From NCBI RefSeq assembly GCF_004208415.1, contig NZ_CP035758.1, positions 1,550,001 through 1,614,000 of the forward strand: a stretch of DNA of 64,000 nt. Reading direction: 5' to 3'. A program made the translations under genes and the position numbers. The notes beneath the pieces were generated by a model. It was not told the origin of the DNA. It saw nothing but the letters and a program-made list of their open reading frames with translations, and made no database searches. Position 1 is the stretch's first letter, and each line of letters begins with the position of its first letter. This DNA is from Ktedonosporobacter rubrisoli. Lineage in GTDB: Bacteria > Chloroflexota > Ktedonobacteria > Ktedonobacterales > Ktedonobacteraceae. Below are positions 51,317 through 60,041 of this stretch, piece after piece.

Positions 51317-52533
51317 CTAGAAGGTTACGGGCAAGCTGCTGAGGCTGCGCAAGGAGATATGCGGCCGCCAGGTCAGCTCCTCAAACTTAACGGCCAGGCG
51401 CAGATTGGGCAGGCGTTGCAGTAAGCTTGTAAAGGCGATCTGAGCCTCCAGGCGAGCCAACGGAGCGCCAAGACAGTAATGAATGCCCTTGCCAAAGGCG
51501 ATATGCCTGTTCTCCGCACGGGTGATATCCAGCCTCTCTGGCTCTGCGAATTGCTCTGGATCGGTATCGGCACCGACCAGAGAGACGAAGACCAACTCGC
51601 CTCGCTTGATGCTTTCTCCCCTATAACTATATCCTCGCTGGCCCAGCGTGGAGGCGTAGTGGTGACCGGAGCCGTGTAGCGCAGGAACTCTTCGACAGCT
51701 GAGGGAACAAGAGAGAGATCACGCTGTAACATGCGCATCTGCTCGGGATGTTGCAAGAGGGCTAAGGTGCCATTGCCAATAAGATTTACAGTTGTCTCGT
51801 GCCCGGCGAAGATGAGGAGCCAGAGCATAGAGGTCAGTTCGTTTTCGCTGATCTTGTCACCTCCCTCCTCTACCTGAGCCAGGCTGCTCGTAAGATCGTC
51901 GCCGGGATGAAGGCGCTTGTGTACGGTAAATGTCCTAAGATAATTGATGAGGTTGATCGTCTCTGCCGAGACGTCAAAGGGGCCTGCTGAAGGGTCCAAT
52001 CCCGTGTTAAGCATGCTGGACCAGGAGCGAATCTGCTGGCGGTCTTCGCTGGGAATGCCTAGCATTTCTGAAATGACTGTGATCGGGAGCGGGAAGGCAA
52101 AATCACTAATCAAGTCAATTGCGCCTCTCGGCTCAAGCGCATCAAGTAACTCGTCGGTGATTTGCTGAATGCGTGGGCGCAGCTGTTCGATCATGCGCGG
52201 AGTGAAGGCTTTAGAGATCAGATGGCGCATCCGAGTATGATCTGGCGGGTCCATAGAGATGAGGCTATTCAGCAGAGGGCTAAGCAATTCTGCGTCACGG
52301 GGGCGTGGCTTTTGCTGCTCCTGCCCGTTTAAGGTGTGCCGTTGATCTTTCACAAAGCGCGGATCTTTGAGAATATCCTGGCCGAGAGCATAATTCGTGA
52401 CGATCCAGGCTCGCTGCTCACCCTGAAGCATGTAAGGATAGAGCGGCCGCGAAGCGCGTAATTGAGCATAGAATGGATGTGGATTACCTAAGACCTTCTG
52501 GTCGATAAAATCGTAAGCTTGCGGTTGAAGCAT
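51317..52533 (-). pseudogene. Cytochrome P450 broken by a frameshift
   Basis: The N-terminal part (MLQPQAYDFIDQKVLGNPHP, I-helix LIFAGHETTVN, K-helix EEFLRYTAP) reads in one frame. Near 51618-51621 the frame changes, and the C-terminal part with the haem loop FGKGIHYCLGAPLARLE lies in another. A C-run of four (plus strand) is where a fifth would restore IGGESIKRGELVFVSL. It is CYP107-like in style and distinct from the two P450s at 2-6 kb. Either a recent pseudogene or a base-call error in a homopolymer. Divergent from TetR. Confidence 0.88.
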
Positions 52534-52606
52534 ATTCTACTCTCCTTTTTTCTCTCTTCATTGTCAAATCGTCAAAAAGGGTCCTATGACGTTCAGTAGC
52601 TAGTTA

Positions 52607-52644
52607 TGCGACAGGTTGTCGTATACTCAACAATCTGTTACTAT
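52607..52644 (+). promoter_or_regulatory. TetR operator and promoter between P450 and TetR
   Basis: Near-palindrome TGCGACA-GGT-TGTCGTA (52607-52623) overlaps a possible TetR promoter: TTGTCG (52616-52621), 17-bp spacer, TACTAT (52639-52644). On the minus strand it sits between TTGAGT and TAACTA, a possible P450 promoter. One site could thus control both directions. Confidence 0.55.
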
Positions 52645-52723
52645 AGAGAAGTGTAAGCCGGAGATAGATCAGGGGCAAGTGACAACAATTGTAGCCTGTT
52701 GTTTATGCAACAAAGAGGAAAAA

Positions 52724-53371
52724 ATGTCGCAAGAGCAAACTGATTTGCGCGTGAAGCGAAGCCATAAACTGCTTCGCGATGCCTTCATCGAGCTGATAGC
52801 TGAGAAGCGCTTTGATGAGATTACTGTTGGCGATATTTCTGCGCGGGCCATGGTCAACCGAGCTACATTCTATCGCCACTATCAAGATAAGTATGATCTA
52901 GTCGAGAAGATCTTTACTGATGAAGTAGGCGCACTTCTGCGTGAGCTAGGCACCTCCCCCGGAGGGCCAAAAAGGATTAACCCTGAAAAGCCGGCGGAGG
53001 CCTGGGTAAAAATGTTTGAACGTATCTCCAGGCATGCCAAGCTCTATCGTGCTTTGCTGGGCCACAATGGAAGCCCCTGGTTTGCGGCCCGGTTGCGCGA
53101 TTGGGTAGTCGAGGTAATCAACGAGAGAGAGCTACTGCGCTTGCGTAAACAGAGCACGGAGCAGCACGCAAAGCCAAATGCTCTACCACAAGAAGCGGCA
53201 ATCTCCCTCGCGGCCAGCTTATTTATCAATGCTATCTCCTGGTGGCTGGAAAATGAGATGCCTTGCTCGCCCAGGCAGATGGCTTCCTGGACGTTGATGT
53301 TTTTCTCCTATGGCTATCTACGCGCACTCGATCTGGAACCCGATCCTTATGTTAGCTTTGCCCTAGAATAA
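52724..53371 (+). CDS. TetR-family transcriptional regulator
   Basis: A 215-residue TetR regulator. The HTH is at residues 10-60 (SHKLLRDAFIELIAEKRFDE, ITVGDISARAMVNRATFYRH, YQDKYDLVEKIF). An unusual-length C-terminal ligand domain follows. ATG 52724 has GAGGAAAAA upstream; an earlier in-frame start at 52616 lies in the operator and is rejected. It is divergent from the P450, which it probably represses, and is followed by a PfkB kinase gene 26 bp away. Confidence 0.9.
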   Translation: MSQEQTDLRVKRSHKLLRDAFIELIAEKRFDEITVGDISARAMVNRATFYRHYQDKYDLVEKIFTDEVGALLRELGTSPGGPKRINPEKPAEAWVKMFERISRHAKLYRALLGHNGSPWFAARLRDWVVEVINERELLRLRKQSTEQHAKPNALPQEAAISLAASLFINAISWWLENEMPCSPRQMASWTLMFFSYGYLRALDLEPDPYVSFALE

Positions 53372-53397
53372 GAAAGAAAGCTGGGAGACATTGGAGT

Positions 53398-54357
53398 ATG
53401 AGAACATTGGTAACTTGCATGGGCGAATGCCTTATCGATTTCCTGCCAGTTCCAAATGGTAACGCCCACGATTTTCGGATGCACCCGGCTGGCGCGCCCT
53501 TAAATATCGCTGTGGGAATTGCGCGTTTGGATCAGCCAGCGGCCTTTGTCTGTAAGGTTGCTGATGATTATTTTGGCCGCTTCTTGCGCGACTATATTGT
53601 GGCCGAGGGAGTTGATTCGCGCTTCCTGGCGATTGCGCCGGGACGCAGCACGCTGGCCTTTGTGACGATGGAAGATGGCCATCCCTCCTTCAATTTTTAC
53701 GGTGAGGGAGCGGCTGACGCCCTGCTCACGCCCGCCGATATTTCTGCTGCCTTGTTCGAGGAGACTGCAATTTTTCATACCGGTTCATTCAGTCTGATGC
53801 GTGGCACAACGCCGCAGGCAGCTCTAGTAGCCGTAGAGCGGCTCAAAGGGAAAGCCTTGCTCTCGCTTGATCCAAATATTCGTCCCACGATTATTGAGGA
53901 TGAAGCCAGCTATAGGGCTCTACTGCAGCACCTCTTTGCCCTGGTTGACATGCTTAAGCTCAGCGATGCAGATCTAGCCTGGTTGCTGCCTGGCAAGACA
54001 AATGAAGAGGCGCTGGTGGAACTTAGTGCGTATGGTCCCGCACTGGTGATAGTGACCTGTGGCGCTGAGGGCGCACTGGCCCTCCGTTCTCAGGGGGCGC
54101 CTATGCGTGTACCGGGCTTTGCCGTAGATGTTGTAGATACTGTGGGTGCCGGGGATGCCTTCTGTGCCGGATTGCTGGCGCGTTGTGCGCAGCTGGGAAT
54201 CGTAAGGCGCGAGGCCTTGCAAGAGCTTGCGGACGAGGATGTAGAAGCTCTCTTGCTGCGGGCTTCAGCGGCGGCGGCGCTCAATTGTACGCGGGCCGGC
54301 GCCAATCCTCCACGACCGGCTGAGATCGAGGCATTTCTGCAGGCGCGCCAGCGCTGA
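53398..54357 (+). CDS. PfkB-family carbohydrate kinase (fructokinase-like)
   Basis: A 319-residue ribokinase-fold sugar kinase. It starts VTCMGECLIDFLPVPNG, has PAGAPLNIAVGIARLD (substrate-binding PfkB signature 1), and DTVGAGDAFCAGLLA (signature 2) with the catalytic Asp and anion hole. NIRP and TCGAEGAL complete it. It phosphorylates a sugar, most like fructose, using ATP. It is 26 bp after the TetR gene, so probably co-transcribed; a link to the sugar island at 42-47 kb is possible. Confidence 0.9.
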   Translation: MRTLVTCMGECLIDFLPVPNGNAHDFRMHPAGAPLNIAVGIARLDQPAAFVCKVADDYFGRFLRDYIVAEGVDSRFLAIAPGRSTLAFVTMEDGHPSFNFYGEGAADALLTPADISAALFEETAIFHTGSFSLMRGTTPQAALVAVERLKGKALLSLDPNIRPTIIEDEASYRALLQHLFALVDMLKLSDADLAWLLPGKTNEEALVELSAYGPALVIVTCGAEGALALRSQGAPMRVPGFAVDVVDTVGAGDAFCAGLLARCAQLGIVRREALQELADEDVEALLLRASAAAALNCTRAGANPPRPAEIEAFLQARQR

Positions 54358-54422
54358 AGCTTTCTATCTCCACTTACAGGCTAAGGAACGTGTAAGCGGG
54401 AAGCACTACTAATTACTGATGG

Positions 54423-55232
54423 CTAGGCTTTACTGATGGGAAACTGGATCTCGGTTATATAGCTGGCATCATCCTGACGCACGGGCTCTCCACAATGTAA
54501 GTAGAGCTCGCGGTTAGGACCGTCAATCTCGTATCCGTTAACCTCAATCCATTTGAGTAGAGTATCATAGGCCTGGCCAATCGTATTGTATGCGCCGTGA
54601 TGCACCAGGCTGGCGACGGTCGCCGCGGGCAGCTCGTGTACTTTAATGCGCTCAGTCTCCGCAATACGCTGTTTCAGCGTGACAGCAGCCTCGGCATCTA
54701 TGTCGCGCTCTTTATAGCCCTCGTCGTGCCAGAGCGCAAGATCCAGGCCCTCGTTATTAGAGCGCTGCAGGTAGCTATCAAGTTCGTCAAAGAGCGGTCC
54801 CACCTCATCATAGCCAGGGATGACCGTGCGGATAGAGGCGACAAGTAAAGGCGCAATCTGCTTGACCACAACATCGTATGTTGGCATTGTGTTCTCCTGT
54901 TCGATCTGTCTCAGCCGCGCTTCTACCTGCATCAAACGTAGCCGCCCCTGAATGAGCTGCTGCTGAAGTTCCGCCTGGCGTAAGCGAAACATACCCTGTA
55001 ACTGGGCGAGCGGAAGCTCCTCATCAAGGAGTTGCGCGATTTGCTCCAACGTGAACCCAAGATCGCGCAGCGCGAGAATACGATTGAGTCGCGGTAGCTG
55101 GCTGGCCGAGTAGTAGCGGTAACCGGTAAAGTGGTCCACCTTCATAGGCTTAAACAGACCGATCTCGTCGTAATAACGCAGCGTCTTCACCGGCACCCGG
55201 CTAAGCTTAGAAAAATCACCTATTAGAAACAT
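54423..55232 (-). CDS. MerR-family regulator with GyrI-like ligand domain (BmrR-like)
   Basis: A 269-residue regulator. The MerR HTH (FLIGDFSKLSRVPVKTLRYY, DEIGLFKPMKVDHFTGYRYY) is at residues 2-45. A coiled coil of about 70 residues follows (LQGMFRLRQAELQQQLIQGR), then a GyrI-like effector-binding domain. This is the BmrR architecture: binding of lipophilic cations activates a promoter by untwisting it. A 19-bp-spacer promoter lies upstream. It could also regulate nearby transporter genes. Confidence 0.92.
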   Translation of the reverse strand: MFLIGDFSKLSRVPVKTLRYYDEIGLFKPMKVDHFTGYRYYSASQLPRLNRILALRDLGFTLEQIAQLLDEELPLAQLQGMFRLRQAELQQQLIQGRLRLMQVEARLRQIEQENTMPTYDVVVKQIAPLLVASIRTVIPGYDEVGPLFDELDSYLQRSNNEGLDLALWHDEGYKERDIDAEAAVTLKQRIAETERIKVHELPAATVASLVHHGAYNTIGQAYDTLLKWIEVNGYEIDGPNRELYLHCGEPVRQDDASYITEIQFPISKA

Positions 55233-55303
55233 CTCGTGTACTCCACGCGCGTGCGGTTCGCTTGTTTATTCATGGCGAACCATCTATGAAAGCCTTCGTT
55301 GAA

Positions 55304-55334
55304 ACTATACAGCCTCCAGCGGCTGGAATGTCAA
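55304..55334 (-). promoter_or_regulatory. MerR-type promoter with 19-bp spacer
   Basis: Minus strand: TTGACA (55334-55329), a 19-bp spacer holding CCAGC-C-GCTGG, then TATAGT (55309-55304), about 70 bases before the BmrR-like ATG. The geometry matches MerR-activated promoters. Confidence 0.7.
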
Positions 55335-55467
55335 GCAGCAAATTCCGAGCCTGGCAAACGCAGGTAAACGCGGCCCTGCTTCGTCTCGCTCAAACGAAGT
55401 GTGCGTTGGTGCGCCTTGTCGCTTATTAGAAGATTTTTTTTATGGCAGGATGGAAGAGTAGGGTCCA

Positions 55468-56946
55468 CTAAGTCAGCTTGACCTGGGTGACCGAATAGCC
55501 CGGAATTTTAAGCTGGCCTTTCACACTACCTTGAGTGATGGTCAAGTCATCCTGGCTCGTAATTATCTTGAATGGCTGGCCGCTCATTTGTTGATATTCT
55601 CCGCCCTGGCCGAATATTTTGTCAACGTTCCAGTTCAGTGAGTTGGCAGAACAATTGGCAATAAAAGCCTTACGCTGCGCACCATTTGCGAAGATCCAGC
55701 CGGCCAGGCGATTTACTTCGGGGGCGCTCTGATCGAAGATAATCGGTGTGGCTGAGCTCATGCCCGCCAGCGTATCGCCGAGCAATAATAGCGTGCGACC
55801 GGCGGCAGTTGGCGTATAATTGTCGAGCGGATCGTCGGAGCTCTCGGAACGGTCAAGGAAGAAGGTTTCGTTGCCGGTCTTGCCAAGCATATCATAGAAG
55901 CTTACAAGCTCTGTGCGTTTATCGCTAAGATAAGAGAGCGTCATATAGCTGACCAGGACGCCATGCAGCCATTTGCGGAAGACGAGGAAAGGCGATTGCT
56001 TATTGTCAATAAGATTATATTCGGTCACCCAGACCTTCATATTAGCGGGGAGGGATTGCAAAAGATTTTCGAAGTCCTGCCAGCGGGAAATCACTGCATC
56101 ATCGACCTTTCCCACACTGGCAGTTTCATCATCCGAGATCATGGTATCATCAACGCTTACATAAGGATGAATCGTGATGGCATCGGCTCCCTGCGCGGCC
56201 TGCAACATGCCATCGTTCCAGCCCTTACGACGTTGATCGCCAAAGAGGCCGGTAGGCGTCGAGCCAACAAGGGCAATTTTGGCCTGGGGGAATTCTTGCT
56301 TAATGCGCTTGATCCAGGACGCGGCCATAGTGCCGTAATCCTGGCCGCTGGGAAATTTGGCCTGATTATCTTTCCATTGAGGGTTGCCTATATAGAACTC
56401 GTTGCCCAGCTCGACCATGTTGACTGGCAAGCCTAGATTTTGGGCCGCGCGCAGCATTGCTACCTGGGTATCAAGATCGGAGGTGAGCATATTGAGTACA
56501 TAGATTGGCTGAGCATTTGTCGCCTTATAGGCAATAAGCAGGTCCTCCAGGCGATAGGGACCATGGGGAGAATTAAGGAAGCCTCTGGGAGCGCCAGGCA
56601 AAAACCAGCCATTTTGCCAGTCCCAATAATTGGCGACGGTTCCTCCTGGATAGCGTATATTGCCAGCTTTGAGCTGTTTGGCTACTTTAAGCACTTTGGG
56701 ATTCGACCAGGCGGGGCTATGCAGTGGCACATTATTATAGCCCATAAAGTAAGGGGCCAGCGGGCGCTGTGCTCCTAACGTAGCTGTGTAGGCAGCTGAG
56801 CCTGGCGTAGTTGGGGTTTCTGGCAGAGGCCAACAAGCTGCAAGAAGACTTGAGCCTACTATGCTGGCCCCGCAGAGTTGGAGGGCCTGCCGTCGACTCA
56901 TCTTCTTGTACTTCTCATCTTCGCCTGCTTGAGGGGAAATGCGCAT
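55468..56946 (-). CDS. Tat-exported lipoprotein glycoside hydrolase (clan A-like)
   Basis: A 492-residue secreted enzyme. A twin-arginine signal (SRRQALQL) is followed by lipobox LAAC with Cys38. The TIM-barrel part carries VELGNEFYIG (Glu183 as acid/base in GNE) and VWVTEYNLID (Glu309 as nucleophile), the pair of retaining clan GH-A enzymes such as GH39, GH51 or GH79. NIRYPGGTVANYWDW also fits GH79-like heparanase or glucuronidase relatives. A beta-sandwich domain follows. It would release a sugar at the cell surface. GGAG precedes ATG 56946. Confidence 0.85.
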   Translation of the reverse strand: MRISPQAGEDEKYKKMSRRQALQLCGASIVGSSLLAACWPLPETPTTPGSAAYTATLGAQRPLAPYFMGYNNVPLHSPAWSNPKVLKVAKQLKAGNIRYPGGTVANYWDWQNGWFLPGAPRGFLNSPHGPYRLEDLLIAYKATNAQPIYVLNMLTSDLDTQVAMLRAAQNLGLPVNMVELGNEFYIGNPQWKDNQAKFPSGQDYGTMAASWIKRIKQEFPQAKIALVGSTPTGLFGDQRRKGWNDGMLQAAQGADAITIHPYVSVDDTMISDDETASVGKVDDAVISRWQDFENLLQSLPANMKVWVTEYNLIDNKQSPFLVFRKWLHGVLVSYMTLSYLSDKRTELVSFYDMLGKTGNETFFLDRSESSDDPLDNYTPTAAGRTLLLLGDTLAGMSSATPIIFDQSAPEVNRLAGWIFANGAQRKAFIANCSANSLNWNVDKIFGQGGEYQQMSGQPFKIITSQDDLTITQGSVKGQLKIPGYSVTQVKLT

Positions 56947-57314
56947 TTTTTTGTCTCCTTAGACACCTCTAATATTGACTATATTGAGTATATTTTCGCA
57001 TGAAATGCATTAACGAACTTCTTATATCATATAGCCGAAATAATTTCCTCATTTATCGCCATTATTATAAGTGGTAGAGATCCTTGTGGATAGCTGGGTA
57101 GCACAAAAGGTTCATACGTTGATACGTTTCAGATTAAAAAGAAATGAAATGCAGCATTTTTTCTTAAATAGAGATTTGATCGCAGCTGGAAATACCTGCA
57201 GCTTAGTCACTACTGTGCAAATAAAATTGGCTCTATTACCTTGCATTGGTTCTACCTATCATTGATAATAAGAACGGCAATAGTGATAAATGCCTATTCT
57301 AGAGGAGGTTATTC
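56947..57314. other. 368-bp divergent AT-rich gap
   Basis: No gene recognised between the glycosidase and the double GNAT. A 64-codon plus-strand frame has no ribosome-binding site or recognisable sequence. Promoters for both flanking genes must lie here, but none is clear. Confidence 0.4.
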
Positions 57315-58259
57315 ATGAGGTCACCAGCAGCACTTATCTATAGTCATTTCGATGTAGTGCGCGATTTTCAGGCTCTGCTAGCTTTCCGCAAGAAGGTTGA
57401 GGAGGCTGATCGGGCCGGGGAAGATGTAAGCGAGGCGGCGCTGCGGGCCGAATTAAGCGTACCGGGACATAACGCCTCGCAAGATCGCTGGGTTGTGAGG
57501 CTGCATGATAATCCTCAGCTTGTTGGTTATGGCGTCATCTTTAAGGCGCCGGGTGAGACACGGGCGGATATCTACATTGCGGTCCGGCCCGAGTGGCGGC
57601 GGCTGGGTATTGGGCGCGATCTGCTGGTGCACCTGTTGGAGCGGGCTCGCCAGTTGAAGGTGCGCGAGGTAGGAGCGTACGTGGCGGTGCAGAATGCCGG
57701 CGCTACTGCCTTTCTTAGTAAGTTTGGCTTTGAGCCTGTCGCGGGCTATATGCGTATGCGCGCGAGCGCTGAGCAATCTTTTCCACCTCCCAAAGTTCCT
57801 AAAGGTTTTGTGATCCGCAGTTATGCTAAGGTAGAACGGCTAGAAGTGTTGACCGAGGCCTTCAATCGTAGCTTTGAGGGCCTGTGGGGACACAATCAAA
57901 TAACGCAAGAAAGCGTGGCTGCTTTATTGCCAAAGCTGCAGCCAGAGGGTATCTTTCTCTTGTTTGCCCGCGATAAATCTATCGCCGGCATGTGTCGAGC
58001 TACCCTGGATGAACACTTAAGCCGCTTGAGTGGCCAGCCCACTGGACTTATTGATGCGCCGGGGGTCGTGCCTGAATATCGTGAGGCCGGGCTCCATCAA
58101 CCTCTTTTGCTCAAGGCGATCTCCTGGCTGCTCACCCAGAAACCTGTAAACATTGCCCTGGAATCGTGGGGCGATTCTGCGGCTACCCTGCAGCGCTATC
58201 GCGATCTGGGCTTTAGCGTTGAGAACGAGGAGATTGCTTATCGTCGCAAGCTGGTCTGA
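57315..58259 (+). CDS. Tandem GNAT acetyltransferase (two domains)
   Basis: A 314-residue protein with two GNAT domains in line. The N-terminal one has motif A VRPEWRRLGIGRDLLVHLLE, with the acetyl-CoA loop RRLGIG intact, and AGATAFLSKFGFEPV. The C-terminal one has VVPEYREAGLHQPLLLKAIS, with a weakened loop, and TLQRYRDLGFSV. The layout is like mycothiol synthase, but no evidence ties it to mycothiol. AGAGGAGG precedes the ATG. Confidence 0.88.
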   Translation: MRSPAALIYSHFDVVRDFQALLAFRKKVEEADRAGEDVSEAALRAELSVPGHNASQDRWVVRLHDNPQLVGYGVIFKAPGETRADIYIAVRPEWRRLGIGRDLLVHLLERARQLKVREVGAYVAVQNAGATAFLSKFGFEPVAGYMRMRASAEQSFPPPKVPKGFVIRSYAKVERLEVLTEAFNRSFEGLWGHNQITQESVAALLPKLQPEGIFLLFARDKSIAGMCRATLDEHLSRLSGQPTGLIDAPGVVPEYREAGLHQPLLLKAISWLLTQKPVNIALESWGDSAATLQRYRDLGFSVENEEIAYRRKLV

Positions 58260-58440
58260 AGCCTAACAACGAAGCTGCTCGCATGTCCTCTAAGAGCCCT
58301 GACCATGCGGGCAGTACAGACCTGAGCATTTGAACAGGATCAATACTGCCCGTTTGCCTGAAGGCGAATAGATCTGCTGATGATACACTCTTTTTTAGCT
58401 GCAAACTTATTCCTGGCTGCTTTGAAAAGAGGTTATACAT

Positions 58441-59877
58441 TTGGAAACGCAGATCAAGTCTTCTTCATCGCCGCAGGCTGAGAACCGGCTTGACGCACGG
58501 CGCTGGCTGATGCTCGCTGTTGTTTTGAGTGCTGCCTTCATAGGCACTGTAGATGAATTTATTATCAATATTGCTGTTCCCTCTATCGAACATGAGTTAC
58601 ATACCAATTTTGCCGAAGTACAGCTTGTCGTCGCCGGCTATACGCTGGCTTTTGCCGTTTTCCTGGTGACCGGAGGGCGAATGGGCGATATATACGGGCG
58701 CAAAAGGTTATTTATACTTGGCGTTGCGAGCTTTACGCTGTTTTCAGCGCTCTGTGGCTTTGCCGCTAGTCCCTTGCTGCTGATCATCTTTCGCCTGGCC
58801 CAGGGAATCGCGGCGGCGGCGATGATTCCGCAGGTGATATCCTTTATTCAGGTCAATTTTGCGCCAAGCGAGCGCCCATTGGCCTTTGGCATTTATGCCG
58901 CTGTGAGTGGCCTTGCCTCTATTCTGGGGCAAGTTTTTGGCGGCTTCTTGCTGACGGCTAATCTTTTCAATCTTGGTTGGCGCTCGGTCTTTCTTGTCAA
59001 CGTGCCTATCGGGATTATTGCCCTGCTGGCGGCTTTCCCGTTGATTCAAGAATCGCGCGAGCAGGATGCACGTAGGCTTGACTACGGCGGAGCAATATTG
59101 TTGACGATCTCGCTCTTTCTCCTGGTCTTCCCGCTAGTGATGGGTGGGAATGCCGGCTGGCCCTTGTGGAGCATAATTTGCCTGCTGCTTTTTGTGCCTA
59201 GCATGGCTATATTTCTCGTCTATGAGCAGCGCCTAACCAAGCAAGGCAAGCTTCCGCTCGTCTCGCTGGGACTTTTCCGCCAGCGTCGCTTCCCGGCTGG
59301 CCTGCTTACAAACTTGCTTGCCACTATGTTCTTTGGTGGGCTCATGTTTCTCCTGGCCTTCTATCTGCAAACGATTTTGCACCTTACTCCGCTGCAGGCA
59401 GGCCTTGCCTTTCTCGCTTCAAGCATTACCTTTATTCTTGCTTCAAGCATAAATCCGTTCCTGTTCTCACGTTTGGGAAAGTGGGGAATGTCAATTGCGG
59501 CGGCTCTTGTCACTCTGGCCTATCTGCTCCTAGTCCTATCTGCGCAGTGGTTGGTTCCTCTGTGGGGCATTGTTCCTTTGATCGTGGCCCTCTTTATGAT
59601 AGGGTTTGGCATGGGTTCGCTCGTGACGCCGCTGATGAACAAGACGCTGGAAGAGGTAACTCATCAGGATGTTGGAACGGCATCGGGAGTATATACCACG
59701 GCGTCACAAGTGGCGGTGGCGCTTGGGGTGGCCCTGCTTGGACTTCTCTTCTCTATGCTCACAACTAGCGGCGGGGACGCTCTACACGCCTTTGTCATCA
59801 CGTTACTGGTGACTACGCTGTTGAGTCTTGTCCTCTCTCTTACTGTCTTGCCCTTGCGCAAGCCCGCCGGGTCCTGA
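58441..59877 (+). CDS. DHA2-family MFS exporter
   Basis: A 478-residue inner-membrane transporter with about 14 hydrophobic segments. TM1 contains TVDEFIINIAVPSIEHEL (the conserved Asp), then YTLAFAVFLVTGGRMGDIYG with motif A GRMGDIYGRKR, and RLAQGIAAAAMIPQV. It starts at a TTG with AAGAGG 9 bases upstream. Substrate unknown; drug or metabolite export is typical. Confidence 0.9.
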   Translation: METQIKSSSSPQAENRLDARRWLMLAVVLSAAFIGTVDEFIINIAVPSIEHELHTNFAEVQLVVAGYTLAFAVFLVTGGRMGDIYGRKRLFILGVASFTLFSALCGFAASPLLLIIFRLAQGIAAAAMIPQVISFIQVNFAPSERPLAFGIYAAVSGLASILGQVFGGFLLTANLFNLGWRSVFLVNVPIGIIALLAAFPLIQESREQDARRLDYGGAILLTISLFLLVFPLVMGGNAGWPLWSIICLLLFVPSMAIFLVYEQRLTKQGKLPLVSLGLFRQRRFPAGLLTNLLATMFFGGLMFLLAFYLQTILHLTPLQAGLAFLASSITFILASSINPFLFSRLGKWGMSIAAALVTLAYLLLVLSAQWLVPLWGIVPLIVALFMIGFGMGSLVTPLMNKTLEEVTHQDVGTASGVYTTASQVAVALGVALLGLLFSMLTTSGGDALHAFVITLLVTTLLSLVLSLTVLPLRKPAGS

Positions 59878-59891
59878 TCTGCTAGCGAGCC

Positions 59892-60006
59892 TTACAAGCC
59901 GTACAGCTTGTAAGTAGTTCCCTGGCCGAACTGCTAAAGTCGGCCAGGGACTATTGCTGATTGGCTGGCAAGCCTTACCGTATTGCTCTGCTCGGCGGTA
60001 AGGCTT
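59892..60006. terminator. Three consecutive hairpins between convergent genes
   Basis: Stem 1: TTACAAGC/GCTTGTAA (59892-59913). Stem 2: AGTTCCCTGGCCGA/TCGGCCAGGGACT with a bulge (59916-59952). Stem 3: AAGCCTTACCG/CGGTAAGGCTT (59970-60006). They fill the space between the convergent MFS and CocE genes and would stop transcription in both directions. Confidence 0.65.
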
Positions 60007-60041
60007 GGGCCACGCGATTGGCATGCACAACGTCAGATGTT

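Noticed and set aside
57071..57265. 64-codon plus-strand frame in the glycosidase/GNAT gap
   Set aside because: No supporting start signal or similarity; AT-rich noise.
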